From contig NZ_JMMA01000002.1 in assembly GCF_000686125.1 (NCBI RefSeq), positions 2,170,001 to 2,234,000 on the forward strand: a DNA stretch of 64,000 bases, written 5' to 3'. Source of the stretch: Ruminococcus sp. NK3A76 (GTDB lineage Bacteria; Bacillota; Clostridia; Oscillospirales; Ruminococcaceae). The notes below the pieces were generated by a model. It was not told the DNA's origin, did no database searches, and saw nothing but the letters and a program-made list of their open reading frames with translations. The position numbers and the translations under genes are program-made. Below are positions 18,556 to 27,074 of this stretch, piece by piece. Position 1 is the stretch's first letter; every line of letters starts with the position of its first letter.

Positions 18556-18777
18556 TTATTCCTCCTGTTCTTCATCATCAACAAATTCAAGTATATCTCC
18601 CGGCTGGCACTTGAGCGCCTTACATATCGCATTGAGCGTTGAGAACCTCACGGCACTCACCTTGCCGGTCTTGAGCTTTGAAAGGTTGACATTTGCGACG
18701 CCGACCTTCTGCGAGAGCTCATTGAGCGACATCTTCCTGTCAGCCATTACTCTGTCGAGCCTGAGTATTATAGCCAT
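18556..18777 (-). CDS. Small XRE/Cro-type HTH regulator (YozG-like)
   Basis: 73 residues, essentially one helix-turn-helix domain (MSLNELSQKVGVANVNLSKL, then LNAICKALKCQPGDILEF) with an acidic tail. Small YozG-type regulators of this form are commonly encoded next to DUF2975 membrane proteins, as here: it starts 13 bases after the DUF2975-like gene. It probably controls this operon. The operon promoter region contains a TTAACGATAAACGTTAA palindrome (19384-19400) that could be its operator. Confidence 0.85.
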   Translation of the reverse strand: MAIILRLDRVMADRKMSLNELSQKVGVANVNLSKLKTGKVSAVRFSTLNAICKALKCQPGDILEFVDDEEQEE

Positions 18778-18789
18778 AGCACTCTCCCC

Positions 18790-19308
18790 TTACAAAGTCT
18801 CGTCAGCCTGCGTCTGCAAGCTGCAACCGTACTCGAAGATAAGCGAGAATGCATCGAACATCAGCCCGGCTAAACCTATTCCGAAGCCGAAAAGGTCAAA
18901 GCCCTTGCTGCCGACTACGGGAGCCTTGCTATGGAGCAGCGGCGAGATAATCATACTGCCGACACCGCCCCAGACGAGCACACGGCTGAGCCTTCTTATC
19001 CCCACAGCTATCTCTGTGCGGAAGGGGCTGTCTGAGCTTATGAGCTTTTTGAATGTCGCCCTGAGGAAATTGACTGCGGCAGTGAACATCAGCACATAGT
19101 ATGCGTAGTAAAGGCTTTTCCACACGCCTGCGTCGTCTGCAAACATCTCAGTAAAGCTCCCCTTGCCTATCAGCTGTGCCACGACAGACACCACCATAGC
19201 CATTGACAGCAGGCAGAGTATCGCCAGGCCGCCAAGAGAGTAGCCGTATATATACTTGCACACGTTCTTGTATTTTTCTTCTACAGTTGCGTTTTTTCTC
19301 AGTTTCAT
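18790..19308 (-). CDS. DUF2975-like membrane protein
   Basis: 172 residues from ATG 19308, chosen because CGGAGGAA sits about eight bases upstream; the frame opens earlier but those starts lack a ribosome site. Four hydrophobic segments (GLAILCLLSMAMVVSVVAQL; YYAYYVLMFTAAVNFL; VLVWGGVGSMIISPLL; a last one around GFGIGLAGLMFDAFSLIF) match the four-helix DUF2975 layout. First gene of a four-gene operon with its own promoter. Function unknown; the pairing with a YozG-like regulator is typical of the family. Confidence 0.75.
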   Translation of the reverse strand: MKLRKNATVEEKYKNVCKYIYGYSLGGLAILCLLSMAMVVSVVAQLIGKGSFTEMFADDAGVWKSLYYAYYVLMFTAAVNFLRATFKKLISSDSPFRTEIAVGIRRLSRVLVWGGVGSMIISPLLHSKAPVVGSKGFDLFGFGIGLAGLMFDAFSLIFEYGCSLQTQADETL

Positions 19309-19347
19309 ATCATCATTCCTCCGTTTCATAGCTTCCGGTATGATGAC

Positions 19348-19376
19348 AGTATAGCACACTTTTTTACGTTTGTCAA
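19348..19376 (-). promoter_or_regulatory. Promoter of the DUF2975-HTH operon
   Basis: On the minus strand TTGACA, 17 bases, TATACT, 40 bases before the ATG. An AACGATAAACGTT palindrome lies just upstream of the -35 and is a candidate operator for the HTH protein. Confidence 0.75.
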
Positions 19377-19449
19377 TGCTTTTTTAACGATAAACGTTAA
19401 TTTTTATATTTTTAGCGTTTAACTCCGCTCTCCTCACCTGCCTTTTCAG

Positions 19450-19485
19450 GGCAAAACAAAAGACCGCCCGGAACGGACGGCCTTT
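19450..19485 (-). terminator. Terminator of the ferredoxin gene
   Basis: On the minus strand GGCCGTCCG-TTC-CGGGCGGTC (with two G-T pairs) is followed by TTTTGTTTTG. Confidence 0.8.
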
Positions 19486-19499
19486 CAAACCTTCTGAAA

Positions 19500-19670
19500 T
19501 TATTCAGCCTGGGGAGCACCAACAGGGCAAGCACCAGCACAAGCACCGCAGTCGATGCAAGCGTCAGCGTCAATAACATACTTGCCGTCAGCCTCAGAAA
19601 TAGCGCCAACAGGGCAGCCCTCAGCGCAAGCGCCGCAAGCGATGCACTCATCAGAAATCTTGTAAGCCAT
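19500..19670 (-). CDS. 2[4Fe-4S] clostridial-type ferredoxin
   Basis: 56 residues beginning MAYKISDECIACGAC with two C-x2-C-x2-C-x3-C-P clusters (CIACGACAEGCP and CIDCGACAGACP), the classic small ferredoxin. Longer upstream readings are excluded because GAGGAGG sits directly before ATG 19670. It carries low-potential electrons in the cytoplasm and is a plausible acceptor for PFOR and donor to hydrogenase. Monocistronic, with its own terminator. Confidence 0.97.
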   Translation of the reverse strand: MAYKISDECIACGACAEGCPVGAISEADGKYVIDADACIDCGACAGACPVGAPQAE

Positions 19671-19869
19671 AGTAATATCCTCCTCATTATCTTTTGCCGC
19701 AGCTTGGGCGGCCAAAAAATCATATAAACGGGTAAGCACTCCCGTCTTTAATAATGATAACACACTTTAGAAAAAAAGCAAGGGGTTGGCAGAAAGTTTA
19801 ACGGATTATTAATAATTAGTAAGCATAAGTTAGCTATGGCAAAAAATCTGCATTTTTCATACAAATATG

Positions 19870-19898
19870 TTGAAATCAGTGTTGGAATATGTTATAAT
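19870..19898 (+). promoter_or_regulatory. Promoter of the GGDEF gene
   Basis: TTGAAA, 17 bases, TATAAT, 45 bases before the start codon. Confidence 0.75.
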
Positions 19899-19942
19899 AC
19901 TATAAATATACATCCCAACATCTATTCTACCGAGGTGAAAGC

Positions 19943-21874
19943 ATGGCTAAACGCAAAACTATCTGCTTCGTGACCGTAGCACCTGATTCGATACATTCGC
20001 AGAGGATAAGCAGGGGCATTTTCACTCAGTGTGAGAAATACGGCTACAACATCGCACTTTTCGCATCAATGATAAACCCCGAGTTCTACTACAAGGACTA
20101 TGCGCACGGTGAGTGCAACATATACGAGCTGCCGAGCTTTGACGGCTTTGACGGCGTAATACTCGATACAGTAAGTCTTATGTATTCCAACAACTTCGAC
20201 CTTGTTGACGGGCTTTACAAAAAGATAAAGCAGACCGGCACTCCGGCTGTGAGCATAAGTGTCCCCTACAAGGATATGCCGGCCATACAAAACAGCAACG
20301 AGCTGATGCTGCGTGAGCTCTGCCGCCATGCGATTGAAGTACACGGCTGCAAGGAGATATGCCTGCTGACCGGGCAGAAGGACAACTACGAGGCTCAGCA
20401 GAGGCTTGCCACTTTTATTGACGAGATAGAAAAGCACGGGCTGACCGTCAAGGAAGAACACAGGATATACGGCAATTTCTGGTACGAGAGCGGCAACCAG
20501 CTCGCAAGGGACATTATAGACGGCAGGATATCAAAGCCTGATGCCGTGATAGCCGCAAGCGACCACATGGCGCTCGGTTTTATCGAGGAATACACCAAGC
20601 TCGGCGGAAAGGTGCCTGAGGACATATGCGTGCTCGGCTTTGAAGCGACTGTTGAGGCAGCGCTTGACGAGATTACTCTTACCACGATAGAATCAAACTT
20701 CGCAAGGTGTGCTGCCGATGCGGTAGACTACATAAGGAGCATTATAGAACCCGGCGCTGAGATAAAGCCTTTTGAAAGGTCTTTAGACAAGATGATGCAC
20801 ACCGGCGACAGCTGCGGCTGCCATGCCGATGTAAAGCACACGATGAAAACGCTTCATTCGCTCATATACTACACGGGCAGGAACTACACCGAGGACGTAT
20901 TCAACGACAACATAGACATAGGCCTGCTTATGGAAACCTACATTCCCGAGCAGCTTGCGGCAGCAGAAACGCCCGAGGAATGCATAGACGGCATATCAAA
21001 GGCGACATACATCATAATGCCGTTTGAGAGGTTTTTCCTCTGTCTGCGTGATGACTGGCTCAATTCTGACAGCGACATCACCGAAGGCTATCCTGACAAG
21101 ATGCGGCGAATTATAATGCGCTCGAACATTGACGGGAACAATTACAGCAAGATAAGCGAGAGCGTGCTGTTTGACACACACGATATGCTGCCTCAGATGT
21201 ACGATGAATTTGATGTTCCGTATGCGTATTATTTCGCAGCTGTGCATTTTTCGGACAAGACGCTCGGCTATGCAGTATTGCAGCGAAAGCTCAGCGACTA
21301 CAGCAAATACAACCTTGTATACCGCAACTGGCTGAGATTTGTAAACACGGCTTTAGAAATGACACGCACCAAGAACCGCTTTATGCTGCTCTCGATACAT
21401 GACAAGATGACAGGGCTTTTAAACAGGCGTGGAATGTACGAGCAGCTTGACGAGCTGACAAAAAAGCTCGACGACAGCAGCGAGCTGATAGCCGTCGTGA
21501 TAGACATGGACGGGCTCAAATACATAAACGACACATTCGGCCACACCGAGGGCGACTACGGCATAAAGCTCGTAGGCGAAGCTGCTCTTGCAGTGACCGA
21601 GCAAGGCGACATATGCGCCCGTGCAGGCGGCGATGAATTCTACATCGCAGGCATAAGGCCAAAGGGCAGCTTTAACAGCAGCAAATTGACAGAGCTTTTC
21701 TGCGACAAGCTCAGCGAGCTCGGCAAAGCGCACGACAACAAGCCGTTCCTTGTTTCGGCGAGCATAGGCTGTGCTGTAGGCAGCGGTGATGATATCGACT
21801 TTGAGACGATACTTGCCGAGGCTGATGAGAATATGTACCGCTTCAAAATGGCAAGAAAAAAGCAGCGCAGATGA
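19943..21874 (+). CDS. Sugar-binding-like sensor with diguanylate cyclase (GGDEF) domain
   Basis: 643 residues with no signal peptide or membrane helix, so cytoplasmic. Residues ~1-290 resemble the LacI/periplasmic-binding type 1 fold (FVTVAPDSIHSQRISRGIFT, SKPDAVIAASDHMALGFIEE, VLGFEATVEAALDEITLTTI) but without a DNA-binding head. A linker region (~290-470) follows. Residues ~475-640 are a GGDEF domain: DKMTGLLNRRGMYEQL, VVIDMDGLKYINDTFGHTEG and the intact signature AGGDEFY near 562. It probably makes c-di-GMP in response to a small ligand, perhaps a sugar. No EAL domain is in the window; a decayed HD-GYP remnant lies at 56 kb. Monocistronic. Confidence 0.9.
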   Translation: MAKRKTICFVTVAPDSIHSQRISRGIFTQCEKYGYNIALFASMINPEFYYKDYAHGECNIYELPSFDGFDGVILDTVSLMYSNNFDLVDGLYKKIKQTGTPAVSISVPYKDMPAIQNSNELMLRELCRHAIEVHGCKEICLLTGQKDNYEAQQRLATFIDEIEKHGLTVKEEHRIYGNFWYESGNQLARDIIDGRISKPDAVIAASDHMALGFIEEYTKLGGKVPEDICVLGFEATVEAALDEITLTTIESNFARCAADAVDYIRSIIEPGAEIKPFERSLDKMMHTGDSCGCHADVKHTMKTLHSLIYYTGRNYTEDVFNDNIDIGLLMETYIPEQLAAAETPEECIDGISKATYIIMPFERFFLCLRDDWLNSDSDITEGYPDKMRRIIMRSNIDGNNYSKISESVLFDTHDMLPQMYDEFDVPYAYYFAAVHFSDKTLGYAVLQRKLSDYSKYNLVYRNWLRFVNTALEMTRTKNRFMLLSIHDKMTGLLNRRGMYEQLDELTKKLDDSSELIAVVIDMDGLKYINDTFGHTEGDYGIKLVGEAALAVTEQGDICARAGGDEFYIAGIRPKGSFNSSKLTELFCDKLSELGKAHDNKPFLVSASIGCAVGSGDDIDFETILAEADENMYRFKMARKKQRR

Positions 21875-21898
21875 ATATCTGCCCGGTCAGAATCACAC

Positions 21899-21932
21899 AA
21901 AAAAGGTATCGCACAATGCGATACCTTTTTTA
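21899..21932. terminator. Bidirectional terminator between convergent genes
   Basis: AAAAAAGGTATCGCA-CAA-TGCGATACCTTTTTT, a perfect stem with A and T runs on both sides. It serves the GGDEF gene (plus) and the lipoprotein gene (minus). Confidence 0.93.
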
Positions 21933-21937
21933 ATTGT

Positions 21938-23008
21938 TCACTCTTCACTCGGCGGCTGCTCCGCTTCGGGCATTATTATATCACAGATACCGAAATAATC
22001 TGTGGGGTCCTGCTTATTGGCATAGTCGGGGGTGGTTATCTTAAAGTCTTTAAGAAACGTCTCCGGGGGCGTGAGCCAGACTGCGCCCTTGTCCTTTGAA
22101 AACTCAACACGGCGCATATAGCAAATATCCTCCTGCGCATCGGGGTCTAAAAGCCAGTAGACCTCCTTATCCATAGCGATACCGTTACGCTTTATGTCAT
22201 AGGTGAGCTTTACGCCTAAATATCCGCTGTCAAGCTCAACGCTCTCGCACTTTATCTCGCTCACACTGCTGTCATCGGCAGGCTCACGGAAGACATTTGC
22301 GGTATTAAACACATTTAAGATCTCGGGTATGGCGGCAGTATCGTTTGTATTTATGCCAAGCTCGAGCCATTCTCTGTGTGAAGCGTCAAGACCTGTGTAG
22401 TTATAGGCATCAAGTCCTTCATTTGCGATAAATGCAGGGGTGAGTTTTTCGATGTCGCTTTTGAGAAGTTTTACAAAATCCGCCTTGTTCTGTATGGGCG
22501 ATATGCCATATTCGGGGTGCTCCTCCCACCAGGAGAGCGGCTGGAACACAGCGCCTATGCTCGTAGTGAACCCCACCCTCACAAACTCATGCGAGTGCGG
22601 GAAATTGCCGTTTGTAAGGAATATAGCCGCTATGCAGGTCTTGTTCTGCTCGTGGGTCTCTATTTCCTTTGGCTTTCTGTTCTCTTTTTCGGCTGCCTTG
22701 CGCTCGTCGTCAAGACGCTTTTCGTCATTCTGCTCGTAGATATAGGCATTATAGCCGTCAGGCAGCTTAAAGCTGACACCCAGCCTGTCATAAGACACGG
22801 TGCCGCCGTCGGGTGCAAGCTCACGGGCATACATATCGTCGAGCCTTACCGTATCGGGCAGGCAGGCGTATTCGTCAGCCTCGGTTTGGTTTATCTCGTT
22901 TGCCTGCGACATCATATCCTCTATCGTTTCGTGAGATGAATCCTTTTCATTGCAGGCACACAGCAGCAAAGCCGCTGCAAGAAGCGGTATCAGCTTTAAA
23001 CATTTCAT
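21938..23008 (-). CDS. Lipoprotein of unknown function
   Basis: 356 residues from ATG 23008, chosen for the GGAGGG ribosome site; the frame opens earlier without one. MKCLKLIPLLAAALLLCAC is a lipoprotein signal, so Cys 19 is the probable lipidated residue. The rest is a soluble acidic domain with no motif I recognise. The C-terminal part (GYLGVKLTYDIKRNG ... VYWLLDPDAQEDICYMRRVE) reads as beta strands. It is followed closely by the convergent terminator. The APH-like gene upstream (58 bases away) may be in the same transcript. Confidence 0.75.
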   Translation of the reverse strand: MKCLKLIPLLAAALLLCACNEKDSSHETIEDMMSQANEINQTEADEYACLPDTVRLDDMYARELAPDGGTVSYDRLGVSFKLPDGYNAYIYEQNDEKRLDDERKAAEKENRKPKEIETHEQNKTCIAAIFLTNGNFPHSHEFVRVGFTTSIGAVFQPLSWWEEHPEYGISPIQNKADFVKLLKSDIEKLTPAFIANEGLDAYNYTGLDASHREWLELGINTNDTAAIPEILNVFNTANVFREPADDSSVSEIKCESVELDSGYLGVKLTYDIKRNGIAMDKEVYWLLDPDAQEDICYMRRVEFSKDKGAVWLTPPETFLKDFKITTPDYANKQDPTDYFGICDIIMPEAEQPPSEE

Positions 23009-23066
23009 AGCGCTATCCCTCCTGACCATATATACGAGGCTGACATGGTAAATCACTCAAACTTTT

Positions 23067-23855
23067 TTAAAACAACTCATCAAGCAGCAAATAATACCGC
23101 AGCTTTTCCTCGTTCTTTTTGACACCTATGGCATCGAACAGCTTCTCGGGGTCAACGCCCTTGTAGACGTGGCCGAAGGTGCCGTCGGCGTTGTGCTTCA
23201 GGCTACGGTAGAGCAGTGAGATATCACGCCACTTGTCGGCAACGCCCATATCACCGGTGTCGATAAGGCCGCTTAATTTGTCGCCGTTTATAAAGATATT
23301 GGGCAGGCAGAGATCGCCGTGAGAAACGCACAGCTCCTCCTTGGGCTTATTCTGCTCTAACCATTCAAGCAGCTCCCACGGGTCGGAGAAGCCGCCCTCG
23401 CCATATGTACCGGGAGCGCTTTTTGACATATCGACACGCCCTGCGACCACTCTTGCCCTTGCCTCTCTGAGCTCGGTGTCGAGCCTGCGCTCACGGGGGC
23501 ATTTTCTTATATCGACCGACCACAGTCTGTGCAGGCTGTCAGCAAGCACAGGTATCAGAAGGTCAGGGTGCTCCATATAGAACCTGTCGCACGCCATGAC
23601 GCCCTTTACACGCTCCATGAGCATATAACTCACGCCCTCGCACACGCCGTGGTAGATAAGATGCGGCAGCGGCAGAAGCTCTTCAAGCGAGCACATGACA
23701 CTTATCGATGCAAATATGCTCTCACTCATAGGCTCGGTCTTTAGCACCATATCATCATAGATATACACATTGCCCTCAGACATACCTGTCTTGTCTATCT
23801 GACAGGTCTTGCCTTCGATATAGTGTCTTATGTTTTCGGGAATGTTTTGGGTCAT
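23067..23855 (-). CDS. Aminoglycoside phosphotransferase (APH(3')-like) family kinase
   Basis: 262 residues. ATG 23855 is preferred over the upstream GTG because the latter lies inside AGAGGTG, the ribosome site. The kinase catalytic loop VSHGDLCLPNIFI (H-G-D-x4-N, near 179) and the metal loop GLIDTGDMGVADKWRDISLL (near 198) match APH(3') enzymes, and the length is the same. Such enzymes phosphorylate aminoglycosides; chromosomal relatives in commensals often act on other small molecules. No mobile element flanks it, so a resistance phenotype should not be assumed. Confidence 0.82.
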   Translation of the reverse strand: MTQNIPENIRHYIEGKTCQIDKTGMSEGNVYIYDDMVLKTEPMSESIFASISVMCSLEELLPLPHLIYHGVCEGVSYMLMERVKGVMACDRFYMEHPDLLIPVLADSLHRLWSVDIRKCPRERRLDTELREARARVVAGRVDMSKSAPGTYGEGGFSDPWELLEWLEQNKPKEELCVSHGDLCLPNIFINGDKLSGLIDTGDMGVADKWRDISLLYRSLKHNADGTFGHVYKGVDPEKLFDAIGVKKNEEKLRYYLLLDELF

Positions 23856-23906
23856 TTTTCTCACCTCTTAAGTACTATTGTTATAAAACTCAATTATATA
23901 TGCAGA

Positions 23907-24488
23907 TCAGAGATCAACAGTAACATATTCTGTCAATCCGTTTTCTTTAATGATCCTTTTTGCATCTGCGGCCGTCAGTGAAGCACTTATGATATACGGT
24001 ATCTTCCGGGTCGCTTGCAGAAACTCTCCTAACGGCATCTCTAAAGAGAATGCTATTTTTATTTTCATCAGGATACGCTTGTCAGTTATTTCCTTTTTTA
24101 TAATGATCTGTGGTGTCCTGTATGCATTGCCGACAGAGCCGGTTTCAATAAAGCAATCATTTTCCAGATAATAATTGACAGCATTTATCAGCTGCTCTAC
24201 TGACAGCCTGCTGTTTTTTATCATATAGGCGGTGATAACATCGACTATTATTTCATCTGTAACATAGCAATACATATCATTCAGGGCAGCAAGGGCGGGA
24301 AGGATCTCCTCATCGTCATCTGTCACTGTAACCCAGTCGGTAATACAGCATTTCGTATTATTCTCGATCTTTGATGTGTCTTTATAGTATACAGCCCATC
24401 CGTCATCAGGTATCTCTCCGTTTTCATCATAGATACAGAGTAATTCTTTTATCAGTTCCCCGAAATCCAATATCCTGTCCTTTAACAT
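23907..24488 (-). CDS. Hypothetical protein
   Basis: 193 residues from ATG 24488 (MLKDRILDFGELI), which has GGAGGT at the right distance; an in-frame upstream start lacks one. No signal peptide or membrane helix. Acidic N-terminal half, mixed alpha/beta C-terminal half. I do not recognise a family. It has its own promoter (24551-24579), divergent from hpt. Confidence 0.65.
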   Translation of the reverse strand: MLKDRILDFGELIKELLCIYDENGEIPDDGWAVYYKDTSKIENNTKCCITDWVTVTDDDEEILPALAALNDMYCYVTDEIIVDVITAYMIKNSRLSVEQLINAVNYYLENDCFIETGSVGNAYRTPQIIIKKEITDKRILMKIKIAFSLEMPLGEFLQATRKIPYIISASLTAADAKRIIKENGLTEYVTVDL

Positions 24489-24550
24489 TTTTTGAGACCT
24501 CCATGATCCGCCGCACTGACAGTACATATATACCCGGCTATGTTTTTTAC

Positions 24551-24579
24551 ATTATATCATATCCTATCGCAAATAGCAA
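24551..24579 (-). promoter_or_regulatory. Promoter of the hypothetical gene
   Basis: On the minus strand TTGCTA, 17 bases, TATAAT, about 60 bases before the ATG. It is back to back with the hpt promoter. Confidence 0.65.
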
Positions 24580-24587
24580 GTATTGAC

Positions 24588-24616
24588 TTGTTTTTTGGCA
24601 CAGGATATGGTATAAT
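24588..24616 (+). promoter_or_regulatory. Promoter of the purine salvage operon
   Basis: TTGTTT, 17 bases, TATAAT, 40 bases before hpt. The leader is too short for a purine riboswitch. Confidence 0.55.
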
Positions 24617-24655
24617 GAATGTAACACAATAATACTCAAAAAGGAGGTATGACAT

Positions 24656-25204
24656 ATGATAATGACCGACAAGAATAACTTTGAAAAAAGGATAGAGCGT
24701 GTGCTCATATCAGAAGACGAGATAAGGCAGAAGCTGGCTGAATACGGCAGCATCATCGACCGTGAATACGAGGGCAAGCCGCTGCTGCTCGTGAGTGTAT
24801 TAAAGGGGGCGTTCATCTTCCTTGCAGACCTATCAAGAAACATCAGCATACCGCACGAGATAGCCTTCATGGCAGCACAGAGCTACTTTGACGGCACGAC
24901 TTCTTCGGGAAACGTGAACATCACCCTCGACATAGCTCAGGACATAAGCAATTATAATGTGCTTATCGTTGAAGACATCATCGACACCGGCAGAACGCTC
25001 AGTCTCATCTACGACAAGCTGAGAGCCAGAGCTCCCCTGTCACTTAAAGTCATAACGCTGCTCGACAAACCGGAAAGACGTGTCGTTGATTTTAACGCAG
25101 ACTACACGCTGTTTACCATACCCGACCATTTCGTGATAGGCTACGGGCTCGACTGCGGCGAATACTACAGAAACCTTCCCTACATCGCACAGTACAGGGA
25201 ATAA
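24656..25204 (+). CDS. hpt: Hypoxanthine-guanine phosphoribosyltransferase
   Basis: 182 residues, the usual length. It converts hypoxanthine or guanine plus PRPP to IMP or GMP. The PRPP loop NVLIVEDIIDTGRTLSLIY is intact, as are the N-terminal VSVLKGAFIFLADLSR and the C-terminal PDHFVIGYGLDCGEYYRNLP. GGAGG lies eight bases before ATG 24656. First gene of a purine salvage run with a permease (13 bases away) and a guanine deaminase. Confidence 0.96.
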   Translation: MIMTDKNNFEKRIERVLISEDEIRQKLAEYGSIIDREYEGKPLLLVSVLKGAFIFLADLSRNISIPHEIAFMAAQSYFDGTTSSGNVNITLDIAQDISNYNVLIVEDIIDTGRTLSLIYDKLRARAPLSLKVITLLDKPERRVVDFNADYTLFTIPDHFVIGYGLDCGEYYRNLPYIAQYRE

Positions 25205-25216
25205 GAGGTGATGCCG

Positions 25217-26578
25217 ATGCTTGAAAAGATATTTAAACTCAAAGAGCACGGCACAAGTGTGCGGACTGAGATAGTTGCAGGCGTTACCACATTCATGACT
25301 ATGGCGTATATCCTTGCTGTAAACCCGAGCGTGCTCTCGGACGCCGGCATGGACCCGACAGCAATACTGCTTGCGACCTGCATTGCGACCTTTATCGGCA
25401 CAGCCTGCATGGCACTTACGGCAAATCTGCCGTTTGCCGTTTCATCAGGCATGGGGCTGAATGCGTTTTTTGCCTACACGATAGTGCAGCTTGGCGGCTA
25501 CAGCTGGCAGACGGCACTATTAGCGGTGTTTGCAGAGGGTGTCATATTCATCATATTCTCACTTACAGGTGTCAGGGAAGCTATATTCAACTGCATACCT
25601 CTCATGCTCAAGCATTCCGTATCGGTGGGCATAGGCCTGTTCATATGCTTTATTGGCTTGCAGAATTCAGGGCTCTCTGCCGATGCTGACACGCTTGTGT
25701 CTTTGATCGATTTCAAGGAGCATTTCCACACAGCCGGGATATGCGCCCTGCTCGCACTTATCGGAACTGTGGGCATGGCTGTGCTGTACATCAGAAAAGT
25801 CCCCGGCTCAATACTCATAGGCATTTTCGGCACATGGGCGCTCGGCATAATATGCGAGCTGACAGGCATATACACCCCCGATGCCGATGCAGGATATCAG
25901 ACACTTATACCCACATTTACAGCAACCGATTTCTCAAAGCTCGGCGAGACGTTCGGCAAATGCTTTGAGACTGACCTGAATGAAGTCGGCATAGTCAATT
26001 TCATAGTGATAGTGTGCTCGTTCATGTTTGTTGACCTGTTTGACACGATAGGCTCGCTGATAGGTGTCAGCGCAAAGGCAGGCGTGCTCGATGAAAACGG
26101 CAGGCTGCCTGCAATAAAGCCTGCGCTTATGGCTGATGCGGCTGCGACGACGGCAGGCGCTGTGCTCGGCACCTCGACGACTACAACATTTGTCGAGTCA
26201 GCCTCAGGTGTCGGCGCCGGAGGAAAGACAGGCCTCACCTCGATGACGACGGCTGTGCTTTTCCTGCTGTCGATGTTCTTTGCACCGATATTTATAGCGA
26301 TACCCTCATTTGCGACAGCGCCTGCGCTTATACTTGTAGGCTTTCTGATGTTCTCATCAGTCGGTGAGCTTAAATTTTCCGAGGAGAACTACACGCAGGT
26401 CATTCCGGCATATCTTTGCATAATCGCAATGCCGCTGTTTTACAGCATTTCGGAGGGCATTGCACTGGGCGTTATCTCTTATGTGGTGATAAACCTCACC
26501 TGCGGAAAGCGCAAGGAGATAAAGCCGGTGATGTATGTGCTGGCGGTGCTGTTCATCATCAAATACATATTCCTGTGA
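25217..26578 (+). CDS. NCS2 (AzgA/PbuG-type) purine permease
   Basis: 453 residues from ATG 25217, where AGAGGTG is correctly spaced; the earlier in-frame GTG and ATG lie inside or too near that site. About 12 membrane helices. The start MLEKIFKLKEHGTSVRTEIV, AGVTTFMTMAYILAVNPS, SSGMGLNAFFAYT, VDLFDTIGSLIGVSAKAG and TTTTFVESASGVGAGGKTGL are typical of hypoxanthine/guanine/adenine permeases. It imports purine bases with protons. The genes on either side (hpt and guanine deaminase) use the same substrates. Confidence 0.94.
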   Translation: MLEKIFKLKEHGTSVRTEIVAGVTTFMTMAYILAVNPSVLSDAGMDPTAILLATCIATFIGTACMALTANLPFAVSSGMGLNAFFAYTIVQLGGYSWQTALLAVFAEGVIFIIFSLTGVREAIFNCIPLMLKHSVSVGIGLFICFIGLQNSGLSADADTLVSLIDFKEHFHTAGICALLALIGTVGMAVLYIRKVPGSILIGIFGTWALGIICELTGIYTPDADAGYQTLIPTFTATDFSKLGETFGKCFETDLNEVGIVNFIVIVCSFMFVDLFDTIGSLIGVSAKAGVLDENGRLPAIKPALMADAAATTAGAVLGTSTTTTFVESASGVGAGGKTGLTSMTTAVLFLLSMFFAPIFIAIPSFATAPALILVGFLMFSSVGELKFSEENYTQVIPAYLCIIAMPLFYSISEGIALGVISYVVINLTCGKRKEIKPVMYVLAVLFIIKYIFL

Positions 26579-26598
26579 TGTAAAAGGAGGGAGTTTTT

Positions 26599-27042
26599 AT
26601 GGACAGATTTATGAAAGAAGCTATAGATGAGGCCCGTGACGGTATCCATGCAGGACACGGCGGACCGTTCGGCTGCGTGATAGTAAAGGACGGCAGGATA
26701 ATAGGCCGTGGGCACAACGAAGTAGTAAAGCAAAACGACCCCACCTGTCACGGCGAGATGATGGCGATACGAATCGCCTGCAAAAACACCGGCAGCTTTG
26801 ACCTGAGCGGCTGCGAGCTTTACACAACGGCAGAGCCCTGCCCGATGTGCAGCGGCGCTATAAAATGGGCAAACATCGCAAAGGTCTACTACGGCTGCAA
26901 TGTTTCGGACACTGACAATATAGGCTTCCGTGACAAGGTGTTTTATGAAAACCCCGACGATGCATCGCAGGAGCTTGACCGGGCAGAGTGTCTTGAACTG
27001 TTTGAGGAATACAGGGGCATTCAGGGCAGGACGATGTACTGA
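26599..27042 (+). CDS. guaD: Guanine deaminase (cytidine-deaminase fold)
   Basis: 147 residues. Zinc and catalytic motifs CHGEMMAI (H-x-E) and EPCPMCSGAI (P-C-x2-C) are in the order expected for the deaminase superfamily. The C-terminal tail ending QGRTMY and the segment NIGFRDKVFYEN fit GuaD rather than tRNA-adenosine deaminase. It deaminates guanine to xanthine. It follows the purine permease by 20 bases with AAAGGAGGG as ribosome site. Confidence 0.88.
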   Translation: MDRFMKEAIDEARDGIHAGHGGPFGCVIVKDGRIIGRGHNEVVKQNDPTCHGEMMAIRIACKNTGSFDLSGCELYTTAEPCPMCSGAIKWANIAKVYYGCNVSDTDNIGFRDKVFYENPDDASQELDRAECLELFEEYRGIQGRTMY

Positions 27043-27074
27043 CCCGAAAAAAACATATACGGAGAAGTGTCGAT

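Noticed and set aside
23067-23855. APH-like gene as an acquired antibiotic-resistance gene
   Set aside because: Motifs support the kinase family, but nothing mobile flanks it and the substrate cannot be read from sequence; only the family is called.
24588-24655. Purine riboswitch before hpt
   Set aside because: The leader is only about 40 bases and lacks the paired loops of the purine aptamer.
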